From: Plantactinospora sp. BC1
GTDB lineage: Bacteria > Actinomycetota > Actinomycetes > Mycobacteriales > Micromonosporaceae
DNA: 64,000 bases
Direction of reading: 5' to 3'
Assembly: GCF_003030345.1 (NCBI RefSeq)
Contig: NZ_CP028158.1
Coordinates: 620,001-684,000 of the forward strand
Shown here: in pieces, positions 15,756 to 24,531 of the stretch
How positions within the stretch are numbered: the first letter of the stretch is position 1
Layout: each line of letters opens with the position of its first letter
Notes under the pieces: model-generated
What the model was told of the DNA's origin: nothing
Database searches by the model: none
What the model saw: the letters and a program-made list of their open reading frames with translations, nothing else
Program-made: the position numbers and the translations under genes

Positions 15756-16709
15756 ATGGACGGCGTCGGCAGGCAGTGGACGGTGCCGATCACGCCGCGC
15801 CGTCAGTGGCTGCGGATCTTCCTGGTCGGCCTGGCGCTCTGGCTCGCCACGGTGGCGGTCATCTTCCTCACCGGCAACCCGACCCTGCTGCCCACCCTGG
15901 TGCTGCTCGGCAGCTTCCTGGTGCCGGTGACCTTCGTCGCCTGGGCCTTCCAGCGCCGGGACACCGGCGAGGTCACCGTGAGCGCGGTCTTCGGCACCTT
16001 CCTCGCCGGGGGCGTACTCGGGATCCTCGCCTCGGCCGTGCTGGAGTCGTACCTGCTGCGCCCCTCGGTGCTGCTCTTCCTCGGGGTCGGCCTGATCGAG
16101 GAGGCCGCCAAGCTGGCCGCGCTGGCGCTGCTGACCCGGCATCTCGTGGCCAAGACCGTCCGGGACGGGATGATCCTCGGCGCCGCAGTCGGCTTCGGCT
16201 TCTCCGCACTGGAATCCGCCGGGTACGCCTTCATCGCGCTCTTCACCGTGCAGGGCCTCTCGGTGGTGCAGGTGGTGCAGACGGAGATCCTGCGCGGCCT
16301 GGTGGCGCCGGTCGGGCACGGGCTCTGGACCGCCATCCTCGGCGGTGTCCTCTTCGCGCCGAGCGGGCGGGAGCACTTCGTGGTCGGGCTGCGGCTGCTC
16401 TACGCCTATCTGGGGGTGGCGATCCTGCACGCGCTCTGGGACGCGATGCACGTGATCGCGTTCTACCTGACCCTGCTCTTCACCGGCGCGCGCGACCAGC
16501 TCACCCTGGACGGTTCCCTGGGCCGGCTGACCCCGGTCCAGGCGGTGTTGATGCCGGCGCTGGAAGGGCTTGGGCTGACGCTCGTCGCCGTGATCGGGGT
16601 CGTCTGGCTGGTGGTGCTGTGGCGGTCCGCCCGGAACGGACCGGGGCGACCGGCGAGCGGCTGGCGGGTGCCGACCGGTTCGGGCAGGGCAGCGGCACCG
16701 CGCCCCTGA
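15756..16709 (+). CDS. PrsW family glutamic-type intramembrane protease
   Basis: 317 residues with about eight membrane helices. PrsW signatures are present: EEAAKLAAL (catalytic Glu pair), FGFSALESAGY, and the His motifs HGLWTA and HALWDAMH. PrsW cleaves membrane proteins such as anti-sigma factors; the substrate here is unknown. The ATG at 15756 has GCGGAG five bases upstream. An upstream in-frame start at 15627 falls inside the operator region and is rejected. Its 3' end overlaps the convergent DMT gene by 209 bases. Confidence 0.87.
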   Translation: MDGVGRQWTVPITPRRQWLRIFLVGLALWLATVAVIFLTGNPTLLPTLVLLGSFLVPVTFVAWAFQRRDTGEVTVSAVFGTFLAGGVLGILASAVLESYLLRPSVLLFLGVGLIEEAAKLAALALLTRHLVAKTVRDGMILGAAVGFGFSALESAGYAFIALFTVQGLSVVQVVQTEILRGLVAPVGHGLWTAILGGVLFAPSGREHFVVGLRLLYAYLGVAILHALWDAMHVIAFYLTLLFTGARDQLTLDGSLGRLTPVQAVLMPALEGLGLTLVAVIGVVWLVVLWRSARNGPGRPASGWRVPTGSGRAAAPRP

Positions 16710-17637
16710 GCCGGGCCGGACCGCGACGCCCGGGCCGCGACCGGCGCCGCCCCGGCGTGGGCTGGTCCGCCGCGGCGAGTCGCAGCACGCCCCAGGCGGC
16801 GAGGGCGGCACCGGCCGTGGCGGCGAGGCCGCCCCAGTAGCCGCCCGCCGTCCGCTCCCCGAGCAGCAGGATGGCGATGGCGGCCGAGGCGACCGGGTTG
16901 GCCAGGGTGACGGTGGCCAGCGGCGCGCCCAGGCCGACGCCCCGGTAGGCGAGCTGGGAGAGCAGCAGTCCGGCGGCGGCCATCCCGGCCACCGTCAGCG
17001 CCAGGCCGGCGGTGGGCAGCAGTGCCCCGCCGTCGGTGACGAGCCCGGAGACGAGCTGGGTGAGCGCGGAGGCCACCGCGAAGGCGATTCCGGCCGCGGT
17101 CGCGGTGAGCAGGCTGCGCGACAGCGCCGACCGGCTGGCCCGGCCGGCCAGTACCAGCACGGCCACCAGCGCGCCGGCCACCCCGGCCAGCGCCCAGCCC
17201 TGCCCCGGCAGGAGGTCGTGGTCGCCCGCCCCGGGCAGCGTCAGCGCCAGCAGCAGCACCAGGCCGGCCACCGTGGCGGCCGCCCCGGACCACTGCCGGG
17301 CCGATGCCCGGCGACCGATGGTGGCCGCCGCGATCGGCAGCGCGAGCACCAGGGTGAGTACGCCGAGCGGCTGCACGACCGAGAGCGGCCCGTACGCCAG
17401 CGCGGCGACGTGCAGGGCGGCGCCCGCACCGTTGCCCGCCACCGACAGCCACCAGCCGGACCGGCGCAGGACGGTGCCGAGATAGCCCCGCCCCGCGTCC
17501 CCCGTCGGTCCGGCCTGACTGGCGAGCCGTTCCTGTAGGACCGCCGCCCCCGCGTACGCCGCTGCCGAGGCCACCGACAGGACGATCGCCAACACCAGTG
17601 CGATCACGGCCGGCCCCCCGAGACCATGACTCGTCAT
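16501..17637 (-). CDS. DMT-type multi-spanning membrane protein
   Basis: 378 residues. Residues 1-285 contain nine or ten hydrophobic helices (VIALVLAIVLSVASAAAYAGAAVLQERLASQ at the start, VASAAIAILLLGERTAGGYWGGLAATAGAALAAWGVL at the end), the pattern of DMT-like proteins, perhaps EamA- or NIPA-related. The last 90 residues are Arg/Pro/Ala-rich and read antisense to the end of PrsW; this tail may be real or the product of an unnoticed frameshift. Substrate unknown. It is divergent from the DUF3817 gene across 254 bases. Confidence 0.72.
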   Translation of the reverse strand: MTSHGLGGPAVIALVLAIVLSVASAAAYAGAAVLQERLASQAGPTGDAGRGYLGTVLRRSGWWLSVAGNGAGAALHVAALAYGPLSVVQPLGVLTLVLALPIAAATIGRRASARQWSGAAATVAGLVLLLALTLPGAGDHDLLPGQGWALAGVAGALVAVLVLAGRASRSALSRSLLTATAAGIAFAVASALTQLVSGLVTDGGALLPTAGLALTVAGMAAAGLLLSQLAYRGVGLGAPLATVTLANPVASAAIAILLLGERTAGGYWGGLAATAGAALAAWGVLRLAAADQPTPGRRRSRPGRRGPARLRGAVPLPCPNRSAPASRSPVAPVRSGRTATAPPARRPRSRRRASAQALPAPASTPPGPGSAGPGNRPG

Positions 17638-17891
17638 GACCTCATGATCCTCCGTGACCGCACTCCTGACGTCCCCCCGTGGTGGGCATCACCCGTACGC
17701 CGCTGGGTGTAGACGGGCTCCGGTCGATTCCCCCGAGAGGGTGAGGGCCTCCTCCCCACGGCGGGCCCCGGCTCTGCCGAACGGCTGGTCCGGCGGGGCG
17801 GGCCGGCGGCGTCGCCTAAGCTGTCAGCCGGACCGGATCGGTGGCGGTCGGCCGGCGTCGTCGTCGGGCGGACCAGCGGAGGGGGAGCGGA

Positions 17892-18272
17892 ATGCACCGC
17901 ACGGCGGTGAGGCTGTTCGTGCTGGCGGCGGTCGCCGAGGCGACCTCCTGGCTCGGGCTGTTGGTCGGGATGGCGGTCAAGTACGGCCCGCCAGGCAACG
18001 AGATCGGGGTGCAGATCTTCGGCCCGGTGCACGGTGGACTCTTCGTCGCGTACGTCGGTCTGGTTCTGCTGGTGGCCCGGCTGGGCCGGTGGCGCTGGCT
18101 GACCGTCGGCGTCGCGCTGGCCTGCGCGGTGCCGCCGTTCGCCACCCTCGTCTTCGAGCGGTGGGCCCGGCGTCGTGGCCTGCTGAACGTCGCTTCCGGT
18201 GACCCGGCCGGCGGTGCGGGGGAGCCGACGACCGGCCTGGACCGGCCGCTGGAGGACGCGGCCCGACCCTGA
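17892..18272 (+). CDS. DUF3817 membrane protein
   Basis: 126 residues with three hydrophobic helices, beginning FVLAAVAEATSWLGLLVGMAVKYGP and containing VHGGLFVAYV, both typical of DUF3817, a small integral membrane family of unknown function. GGGGAG lies six bases before ATG 17892; the upstream in-frame GTG at 17841 gives an Arg-rich stretch and is rejected. The last 25 residues are a polar tail. It converges on the next membrane-protein gene with a 17-base gap. Confidence 0.78.
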   Translation: MHRTAVRLFVLAAVAEATSWLGLLVGMAVKYGPPGNEIGVQIFGPVHGGLFVAYVGLVLLVARLGRWRWLTVGVALACAVPPFATLVFERWARRRGLLNVASGDPAGGAGEPTTGLDRPLEDAARP

Positions 18273-18289
18273 CCCCGGGCCGGGTGCGG

Positions 18290-18835
18290 TCAGCGGGCCA
18301 GCGCCAGCCAGGCGACGAGCGCGCCGATCAGCAGCAGGCCGATCGCGGCCTGGAGCAGCAGCGCCGGGCCGAGGTGGGACCAGAGGGTCGGGGTACGCGG
18401 CGTGAGCAGTTGACCGGTGGTGAGGTTGACGATCCGCTCCACCCGGGGGGCGAGCCCGGCGTCCTTCTGCGAGCGTACGGTCACCTGGATGTGGTCCGCC
18501 GGTTCCAGCGCGCTCTGCGGCAGGTGTCCGTGGATTTCCATCTCGCAGAGCACCCCGCTGCCGTCGCGCACCCGCAGCGGGGTCACCAGGAACTCCGGCC
18601 CCTTGCGCAGGTCCTTCCACTTCCGTCTCGCGCCCGCGCCGGCACCGGCCCGGAGCACCGAGGCGATCAGCAGCAGCACCACCTTGACCACCGCCGCCGT
18701 GCCGAGTACGGCGACCAGGACGGGCTGCCCGATCCGGACCTCCCGGGAGTAGCCCTCCATCAGCCGTACGACGTGACCGGTGATGACCGGTCCGGGGCGC
18801 CAGGCCACCCGTTCGGGAAACAGTTCACCGTCCAT
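18290..18835 (-). CDS. Hypothetical membrane protein with two membrane segments
   Basis: About 181 residues and no family that I recognise. A hydrophobic helix at about residues 35-57 (VLVAVLGTAAVVKVVLLLIASVL) is followed by a basic loop, a soluble beta-rich domain (FLVTPLRVRDGSGVLCEMEIHGHL) and a C-terminal helix (LLLQAAIGLLLIGALVAWLALA). The topology suggests a folded middle domain held between two anchors. I took ATG 18835; ATG 18880 and 18913 are in-frame alternatives with no better ribosome binding site. It is a single gene. Confidence 0.6.
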   Translation of the reverse strand: MDGELFPERVAWRPGPVITGHVVRLMEGYSREVRIGQPVLVAVLGTAAVVKVVLLLIASVLRAGAGAGARRKWKDLRKGPEFLVTPLRVRDGSGVLCEMEIHGHLPQSALEPADHIQVTVRSQKDAGLAPRVERIVNLTTGQLLTPRTPTLWSHLGPALLLQAAIGLLLIGALVAWLALAR

Positions 18836-19003
18836 GCGTTCACCACCGAGAGTCCGCTCCCGAACACGAATTGTATCGATCATGACGAATGAACCGGCAG
18901 TGAGTGAATCCATTTCACGTAATGTGACGATCCGCTCACTCCTGGCTGCTCGGGACGTTTCCGGGCACCGGCCGGCCCGGGAGGAGGCCGCCCGAGCAAG
19001 CCC

Positions 19004-19053
19004 GCCGCCGAGGTGACAAGCCGCCGAGGTGACAGGCCGCCGCCGAGGTGACA
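19004..19053 (+). repeat. 15-base direct repeat, three copies
   Basis: GCCGCCGAGGTGACA begins at 19004, 19020 and 19039, so the copies are separated by one and four bases. The array ends 50 bases before the baeRF start codon, within a 268-base interval without genes. It could influence expression of the downstream operon, but no palindrome is present. Confidence 0.8.
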
Positions 19054-19103
19054 AGCCGACCGGCGTGGGTAACCCCGGCGGGAGCTTGGAGAGGGGACGA
19101 CCC

Positions 19104-20228
19104 ATGCAGCTGTCCTTCCTGCGTCCGATCTGTGCCCATCCCGGCCCGTGGACGTCGGTCTACCTGGACGCCTCCCGGGACACCCACGACGCCCATCCCG
19201 CGCTCGACCTGCGCTGGCGGGCCCTCCAGGAACGGCTGGCGGCGCAGCGGACCGACCCGCGCGACGTCGCGGCCCTCGACGCCGTGGTCCGGGGGCACGA
19301 CCCGATGCCCGGCGACTACGGCCTCGCCGCGTTCGCCACCGGCGGCGAGGTGGTGCTCACCGAGTACCTCTCCGCGCCGCCGCTCAAGGACATCGCCGCG
19401 CACGGGCCGGTCGCGCACACCATGCCGCTGGTCGCGCAGCGCCGCGAACAGATCCCCTGGGTCCGGGTGCTCGCCAGCCGTACCGGGGCCGGCCTGGACG
19501 CGATGAGCGCGGGCGGGGTACCCCGGCACGCCCAGGTCGAGGGCGGCAACCGGTGGCCGCTGCGCAAGGTGCACCCGGGCGGCTGGTCGCAGCCGCACTA
19601 CCAGCACGCGGCGGAGCTGGCCTGGCAGCGCAACGCCGGGGACGCCGCCTCGGCCACCGCCGCGCTGGCCGAACGGGTCGGCGCCGAAGTGATCGTGGTC
19701 GCCGGGGAGACCCGGGCCCGGCAGTTGCTCGCCGCCCAACTGCCGGAGTTCTGGCAGGACCGGGTGGTGCAGACCGACGCCGGTTTCCCGGCCGCCGGCG
19801 CCGACCAGACCGCCTTCGACGACGTCACCGTGCAGGCCATCGCCGAGGTCGCCGCCGCGCACGCCGACGTGGCACTGGACAGGTTCGGCATGCAGCGCGA
19901 CGTCGGCGCCGGCCTGGACGCGGTGGTGACCGCACTGCAACGCGGCCAGGTGGACACCATGCTGATCGTGGACGACCCCTCCTCGACCGACGAGCTCTGG
20001 ATCGGTCCGGAGCCGACCGACATCGCCACCGGCCCCGACGAACTGCTGGCGATCTCCGTCGAGCAGCCGCAGCGGGTACGCGCCGACGCCGCCCTGGTCC
20101 GCGCGCTGGTCGGCACCGACGCCGGAGTCACCGTGCTCGGCCCCGAGCAGGCACCCGACCTCACCGACGGGGTCGGCGCGGTCCTGCGCTACGTCGACGC
20201 CAGCACGCCGGCGGACCGCAATGGCTGA
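19104..20228 (+). CDS. baeRF (bacterial archaeo-eukaryotic release factor-like) protein
   Basis: 374 residues. The order of segments (SVYLDASRDTHDAHPALDLRWRALQERL at the start, an acidic central domain, then AELAWQRNAGDAASATAALAERVGAEVIVVAGETRARQLLAAQLPE) matches baeRF/Vms1-type proteins related to eRF1 domain 2 and L7Ae-like domains. Such proteins are proposed to act on stalled ribosomes or tRNA, but the function of actinobacterial members is mostly untested. The ATG at 19104 has GAGAGGGG upstream. It overlaps the TPP enzyme gene by eight bases, a tight coupling of unlike genes. Confidence 0.75.
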   Translation: MQLSFLRPICAHPGPWTSVYLDASRDTHDAHPALDLRWRALQERLAAQRTDPRDVAALDAVVRGHDPMPGDYGLAAFATGGEVVLTEYLSAPPLKDIAAHGPVAHTMPLVAQRREQIPWVRVLASRTGAGLDAMSAGGVPRHAQVEGGNRWPLRKVHPGGWSQPHYQHAAELAWQRNAGDAASATAALAERVGAEVIVVAGETRARQLLAAQLPEFWQDRVVQTDAGFPAAGADQTAFDDVTVQAIAEVAAAHADVALDRFGMQRDVGAGLDAVVTALQRGQVDTMLIVDDPSSTDELWIGPEPTDIATGPDELLAISVEQPQRVRADAALVRALVGTDAGVTVLGPEQAPDLTDGVGAVLRYVDASTPADRNG

Positions 20229-22110
20229 CCCCGGGCGGTCGGCGGTGCGGACGAGCACGGTGACGGCGGACCGGACCATCGCCGACCTGCTGGTCGAACG
20301 ACTGCGCGCCTGGCGGGTACCCCGGGTCTTCGGCGAACCCGGCGAGGGGGTGGCGCTGATCGTCGACGCGCTGCGCCGGGCCGGCGGCGACCCCGGCTTC
20401 GTACCGTCCCGGCAGCCGGAGGCGGCCGGCTTCATGGCGGCCGGGCACGCCAAGTACACCGGCACGGTCGGGGTGTGCCTGGCCACCCAGGGACCGGGCG
20501 CGCTGCACCTGCTCGGCGGCCTCTACGACGCCAAGCTGGACAGCAAGCCGATGGTGGCGATCATCGGGCAGCAGACGTACAGCGCGCTGGGCAGCGCCTA
20601 CCAGGAGATCGAGCTGCCCCGGCTGTTCAGCGACGCCTGCGCCCAGTTCCTGCGTACCGCCGCGGTGCCGGAACAGGTGCCGTACCTGGTCGACCAGGCG
20701 ATCCGTACCGCCGTGTCGACCCGGAGCCCGACCTGCCTGGTGGTGCCGCACGACCTGCTCGGGTACTCCGTACCCGACGGGATGCCGCACCCCGACGGCG
20801 GCGGCGTGCTCGCCTCGGCGCCCGGCCTGCCCCCGGCCCGGGTGGTTCCGCACGAGGAGGACCTGAACGCCGCCGCCCAACTGCTCAGCGCCGGACAACG
20901 GGTGGCGATCCTGGTCGGTCAGGGCGCCTACGGCGCCGCCGACGAGATCGTCGAACTGGCCGACCGGCTCGACGCCGGGGTGGCGACCTCGCTGCTCGGC
21001 AAGCCGGTGCTGGACGAGCGGCTGCCCTACCACACGGGCGTGCTCGGCCAGGTCGGCACGGCGGCGAGCGCGCAGTTGATGGCCGGCTGCGACATCCTGC
21101 TGATGGTCGGCACCAACGACCCGTGGACCGGCTACTACCCGGTGCCGGGGCAGGCCACGGCGGTGCAGATCGACATCGACGGCAGCCGGCTGGCCAGCCG
21201 GTATCCGATCGACGTCCCGCTGGTCGGCGACGCCCGGGAGACGCTGCGGGCCCTGCTGCCCCGGGTGCCGCAGCGGCGCAACCGGGACTGGCGCGACATG
21301 ATCGAGGGGGCCGTGGACCGGGCCCGCGCCGAGTGCGACGCCCGGGCCGAGGAGCGGACCGCGCGGCTGAACCCCCGGCTGGTGCTCCGGGAACTCTCCG
21401 CCCGGCTGCCGGCCGAGGCGTCGGTCGCGGTCGACGTCGGGTCGGTGACCTACTGGTACGCCCGGCACCTGCAACTGCCACCCGGAGTACGGGCACATCT
21501 CTGCGGCACGCTCGCCTCGGTCGGATCGGCGGTGCCGTACGCCATCGCGGCCAAGTTCGCCCAGCCCGACCGGCCGGTCGTGGTCCTGCTCGGCGACGGC
21601 GCCATGCAGTCCGGCGGGCTCGCCGAGCTGATCACCGTGGCGCAGCACTGGCCGGAGTGGCCCGATCCCCGGATGGTGGTGCTGGTGCTGAACAACTCCG
21701 ACCGGACCGGCCGGGGCGGCGAGCCGGAGCGCGGGCCGGACGACGAACCGGTCCGGGCACCTGGGGCGGATCTGGACCGGCCGGCCGCACCCGGGATGTC
21801 GACGCCGGAGGCGGTACGCGCCGGAGACATCCCGTACGCCGGCTGGGCCCGGCTGCTCGGGCTGCACGGCATCGGGGTCGACCGGCCGGACCAGATCGGA
21901 CCGGCCTGGGAGGAGGCGCTCGCCGCCGACCGGCCCACCCTGATCGAGGCGGTGGTCGAGCCGTCGACCCCGCTGGACGCGCCGGAACAGCCCTTCGCCG
22001 ACCTGCGCGGCCTGCTGGCCGGCGGGACCGGGGAGGGCGCCGGCACGGCGATCCGCAACCGTGCCCAGGGCCTGGCCGATCGCGCCGCCAACGGCGCCGA
22101 CCTCGTCTGA
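20221..22110 (+). CDS. Thiamine pyrophosphate-dependent enzyme (pyruvate oxidase / acetolactate synthase family)
   Basis: 629 residues in the three-domain TPP-enzyme order: PYR domain (IADLLVERLRAWRVPRVFGEPGEG), central domain, PP domain with the GDGAMQSGGLAEL motif. The TPP/metal segment GDG...NNSD is present, but right after NNSD there is an acidic, Pro-rich insert of about 35 residues before IPYAGWARLLG, where relatives have a short loop. The catalytic Glu of the PYR domain is probably in RQPEAAGFMAAGHA. The reaction is undecided: pyruvate oxidase, acetolactate synthase or a decarboxylase. It is co-translated with the baeRF gene. Confidence 0.8.
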   Translation: MADPGRSAVRTSTVTADRTIADLLVERLRAWRVPRVFGEPGEGVALIVDALRRAGGDPGFVPSRQPEAAGFMAAGHAKYTGTVGVCLATQGPGALHLLGGLYDAKLDSKPMVAIIGQQTYSALGSAYQEIELPRLFSDACAQFLRTAAVPEQVPYLVDQAIRTAVSTRSPTCLVVPHDLLGYSVPDGMPHPDGGGVLASAPGLPPARVVPHEEDLNAAAQLLSAGQRVAILVGQGAYGAADEIVELADRLDAGVATSLLGKPVLDERLPYHTGVLGQVGTAASAQLMAGCDILLMVGTNDPWTGYYPVPGQATAVQIDIDGSRLASRYPIDVPLVGDARETLRALLPRVPQRRNRDWRDMIEGAVDRARAECDARAEERTARLNPRLVLRELSARLPAEASVAVDVGSVTYWYARHLQLPPGVRAHLCGTLASVGSAVPYAIAAKFAQPDRPVVVLLGDGAMQSGGLAELITVAQHWPEWPDPRMVVLVLNNSDRTGRGGEPERGPDDEPVRAPGADLDRPAAPGMSTPEAVRAGDIPYAGWARLLGLHGIGVDRPDQIGPAWEEALAADRPTLIEAVVEPSTPLDAPEQPFADLRGLLAGGTGEGAGTAIRNRAQGLADRAANGADLV

Positions 22111-22202
22111 GGCCGGGCCGGATCTCGCCTCGACTCGATCTCGTCCGAGGCCGTTTGGATCTCGTCCGGCGCCGTCGGGATCTCGGCCGGCGCCCGGCCG
22201 GT
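22102..22202 (+). repeat. Degenerate 21-22-base tandem repeat containing the TPP-enzyme stop codon
   Basis: Five units each begin with CTCG: at 22102 (CTCGTCTGAGGCCGG..., where TGA is the stop codon), 22124 (shortened to 16 bases), 22140, 22161 and 22182. Units 3 and 4 differ from unit 1 at a few positions. The array extends past the stop codon into the interval before the convergent gene. Confidence 0.65.
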
Positions 22203-22246
22203 CTCGTTCTGGCGATCGGCCCGTCCCGTTCCGGCGCCGGTCGGGA

Positions 22247-22702
22247 TCAGGCGCGCTCGACCTGCCGGCCGGACCACTGCTCGACCAGCCGGATCGCCTC
22301 GTCGGCCGGCACGTCGGCCCCGTCGACCGAGCCGAGCCAGACCGGCGTACGCGCCCCGGCCGGCCAGGCCGCCAGCAGGCGCTGGTCACCGGTCCCGGGG
22401 TGCAGGCTCAGCCTGGTCACCCGGGTCCAGGCCAGCACGCCCTGCCGCCCGGTGCGGATCCCGTCCGGGCCCGCCGACCGGCCGGCCCGGCCACGCCGTT
22501 CCGCGAGTACCAGGCCGACCGCGACCAGCAGGCCGGCCAGGCTGGTCACCAGGGTCGCCACCGCGATCGGGCGCAGCCCGTCGCCGGAGGCCACCTGCCA
22601 GCCGGCCAGCCCCGCCACCACCAGGGCGAACGGGACGACGGCGACGGCGAAATAGCTGGCGTACCGGGGGCCGCCGGCCGGTCCGAAGCTCAACTGGGTC
22701 AC
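22247..22702 (-). CDS. Hypothetical protein with two membrane helices and a PH-like C-terminal region
   Basis: 151 residues. Two hydrophobic helices at about 17-35 and 47-65, then a basic linker (ERRGRAGRSAG) and a beta-rich C-terminal half (GVLAWTRVTRLSLHPGTGDQRLL) that resembles bacterial PH-like domains following a membrane hairpin. No named family is certain. It converges on the TPP-enzyme repeat region and is divergent from the following gene. Confidence 0.6.
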   Translation of the reverse strand: MTQLSFGPAGGPRYASYFAVAVVPFALVVAGLAGWQVASGDGLRPIAVATLVTSLAGLLVAVGLVLAERRGRAGRSAGPDGIRTGRQGVLAWTRVTRLSLHPGTGDQRLLAAWPAGARTPVWLGSVDGADVPADEAIRLVEQWSGRQVERA

Positions 22703-22892
22703 AACCGACGATCATCCGGATCCGGCCCGCCCGGAGCAAACCGGACCGGCGCCCGGGCGTGGCGGGCCGGCGGCAGCGGGGCCGGACATAACGGCCCGTC
22801 CTCCGAATTGCGCCCGCCAGGTTGCTGACCGCCCGTTTGAACCCGATCGGGACGGGAAGGCCCGGGCAGCGCGGACGAGGGAGGTGGGCCCG

Positions 22893-24305
22893 GTGCGGGA
22901 GACACAGGAGTGGCTGGCCGCGGGTGGGTCCGGGCTCCCCGGACCGGACCGCATCGTCTCGGCGGAGAGCACCGGCCGGGTGCTGTTGGCCGTGGCGTCC
23001 CGCGCGGTCCGTGGCCAGGACTGCGCCGATCTCGGGTACCACCCGCTGCTGTCGCGCTTCCGGGGCGCGCCGGAGGCGGTACGCCGCTCCGCGCTGGCCC
23101 GGGCGGCCACCCGGACGGCGCTCACCGCCGAGCAGGCCGGGGCGCTCGACGCCGACCGGGTGGCCCGGTGGATGGTCGAGCACTACCCGCCGCGCTGGTA
23201 CCCCGGTGTCGTGATCGGCTCCCCGCACGGCGGAGCGGTCCACCTGGCCACCGCGATGGGCGTGCCCTGGCTGCCGGCCGGCTTCGAGGTGTCGGTGCAG
23301 TGGCCGGAGGGCCGGGTCGACCGACCGGGCGAGGCGTCGGCGTACGGCGGTCGGGTCGCGGCCCGGGTGATCGCAGGCAACCCGGGGGTACGCGTACGGC
23401 AGGTGCACGATCCGGCCGGTCGGGGCGTACTGGCCGGCTCGACGGTCTCCCTGGTGGTCCGCTGGGACCGGCTGCCGGAGGCGTACCGGGAGTTCCTCGG
23501 CAGCCGGCTGGCGCCGGGGGCCCCGGTGCTGCTGCTGCGGGACGTGCGCACCTGGCCGGTGGTCGACGCGGGTGACGGGCACAGCTTCCAGCTCGGCGGG
23601 CCGGTCAGCGGGCTGGAGCCGGCCGACTTCCGGGCCGGCAGTGAACTGCTCGGGCAGGTGCTGCGCGGGGCCGGCGGTGACGGGGCGAGTTGGGACGCTC
23701 CGGAGGGCGGCCGACCCGGATACGCCGAACAGGGCGTCGAGCCCGGTTTTGAGACGAGTCTGCTGGACTGGGTACGCGGCGCGGGCAGCCCGCTGCACCG
23801 GGTGCTCTTCCCGGGCCCGGACGCGCTCAGTGCCGCCGCCGCGGACGTGTACCGGAGCTGGCTGCGCGGGGCCGGCAAGAGCGGGGACCGCTGCGTGGTG
23901 GAGTGCGGGCGGCTGATCGACCCGTGGCAGGTGGTCCGGGCCGGCCTGGTGCCGTACTGGTGCGAGAACGCCACCGCGCGCAGCGTGGCCGGGGCGGAGT
24001 GGTGGCTCGCCGGCAGTGCCCCGTTCAGCTCGCTGGACGTACTCCCGGAGCCGCCGGGGCTGCGCTCGCCGGCCCTGGCCGGACTGCCGCAGTGGCTCGC
24101 GGTGGCCTCGTTCGGGCGCCGTCGCCGGGCCGTGGACCGGGTCGCCGCCCGGGGCTACCCGGTGACCTCGGTGGCCACCCGGCACGCCACGGAGGTACTC
24201 CGGAACCAGCCGTACGACCTGCCGGCACCCGCGCCGCTGCGGGTGGTGGAGGCGCTGGCCGGGCTGCGCGCCAGCGGTACCCCGCAGGGTCTGCTGGTCT
24301 GCTGA
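22893..24305 (+). CDS. Hypothetical 470-residue protein
   Basis: I do not recognise a named family. GAGGGAGG sits eight bases before GTG 22893, which decides it over GTG 22884. There is no signal peptide or membrane segment. A striking element is the GVVIGSPHGGAVHLATAMGVPWLP region (about residues 105-130), whose small-residue/His-Gly-Gly turn recalls an alpha/beta-hydrolase elbow but lacks a clear G-x-S-x-G. Codon use is like its neighbours, so recent transfer is unlikely. It is a single gene 226 bases upstream of the sigma factor gene. Confidence 0.65.
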   Translation: MRETQEWLAAGGSGLPGPDRIVSAESTGRVLLAVASRAVRGQDCADLGYHPLLSRFRGAPEAVRRSALARAATRTALTAEQAGALDADRVARWMVEHYPPRWYPGVVIGSPHGGAVHLATAMGVPWLPAGFEVSVQWPEGRVDRPGEASAYGGRVAARVIAGNPGVRVRQVHDPAGRGVLAGSTVSLVVRWDRLPEAYREFLGSRLAPGAPVLLLRDVRTWPVVDAGDGHSFQLGGPVSGLEPADFRAGSELLGQVLRGAGGDGASWDAPEGGRPGYAEQGVEPGFETSLLDWVRGAGSPLHRVLFPGPDALSAAAADVYRSWLRGAGKSGDRCVVECGRLIDPWQVVRAGLVPYWCENATARSVAGAEWWLAGSAPFSSLDVLPEPPGLRSPALAGLPQWLAVASFGRRRRAVDRVAARGYPVTSVATRHATEVLRNQPYDLPAPAPLRVVEALAGLRASGTPQGLLVC

Positions 24306-24531
24306 TCCGCCTGATCGCAAAACTCCTCGCGACAGTCACGTGGCGTGATTGAGTACCTACAGGGCGGGAAGAACGCTGACTGCTGGCTGGTCAACCGCGC
24401 TGCGCAACGCAGTGTGCGGCGTTCGCTCGTTCAGTTTCGGTACATGTTCGCTTCCGGCGCGGTGACGTTCCGTACGGCACCGATGACCGGATTCGCATCC
24501 CGGGCGGGGGACCTTCCTGAGGGAGGCGCGG

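Noticed and set aside
15629-16840. Plus-strand open frame of 403 codons overlapping PrsW
   Set aside because: Arg/Ala/Gly-rich translation without domain; the PrsW frame has all catalytic motifs.
24421-24443. SigB/F-type autoregulatory promoter before the sigma-STAS gene
   Set aside because: Mismatch in both elements (GTTC, CGGTAC) and a spacer of only 13 bases.
24436-24451. LexA-like box in the sigma factor upstream region
   Set aside because: Half-sites do not fit GAAC-N4-GTTC spacing.
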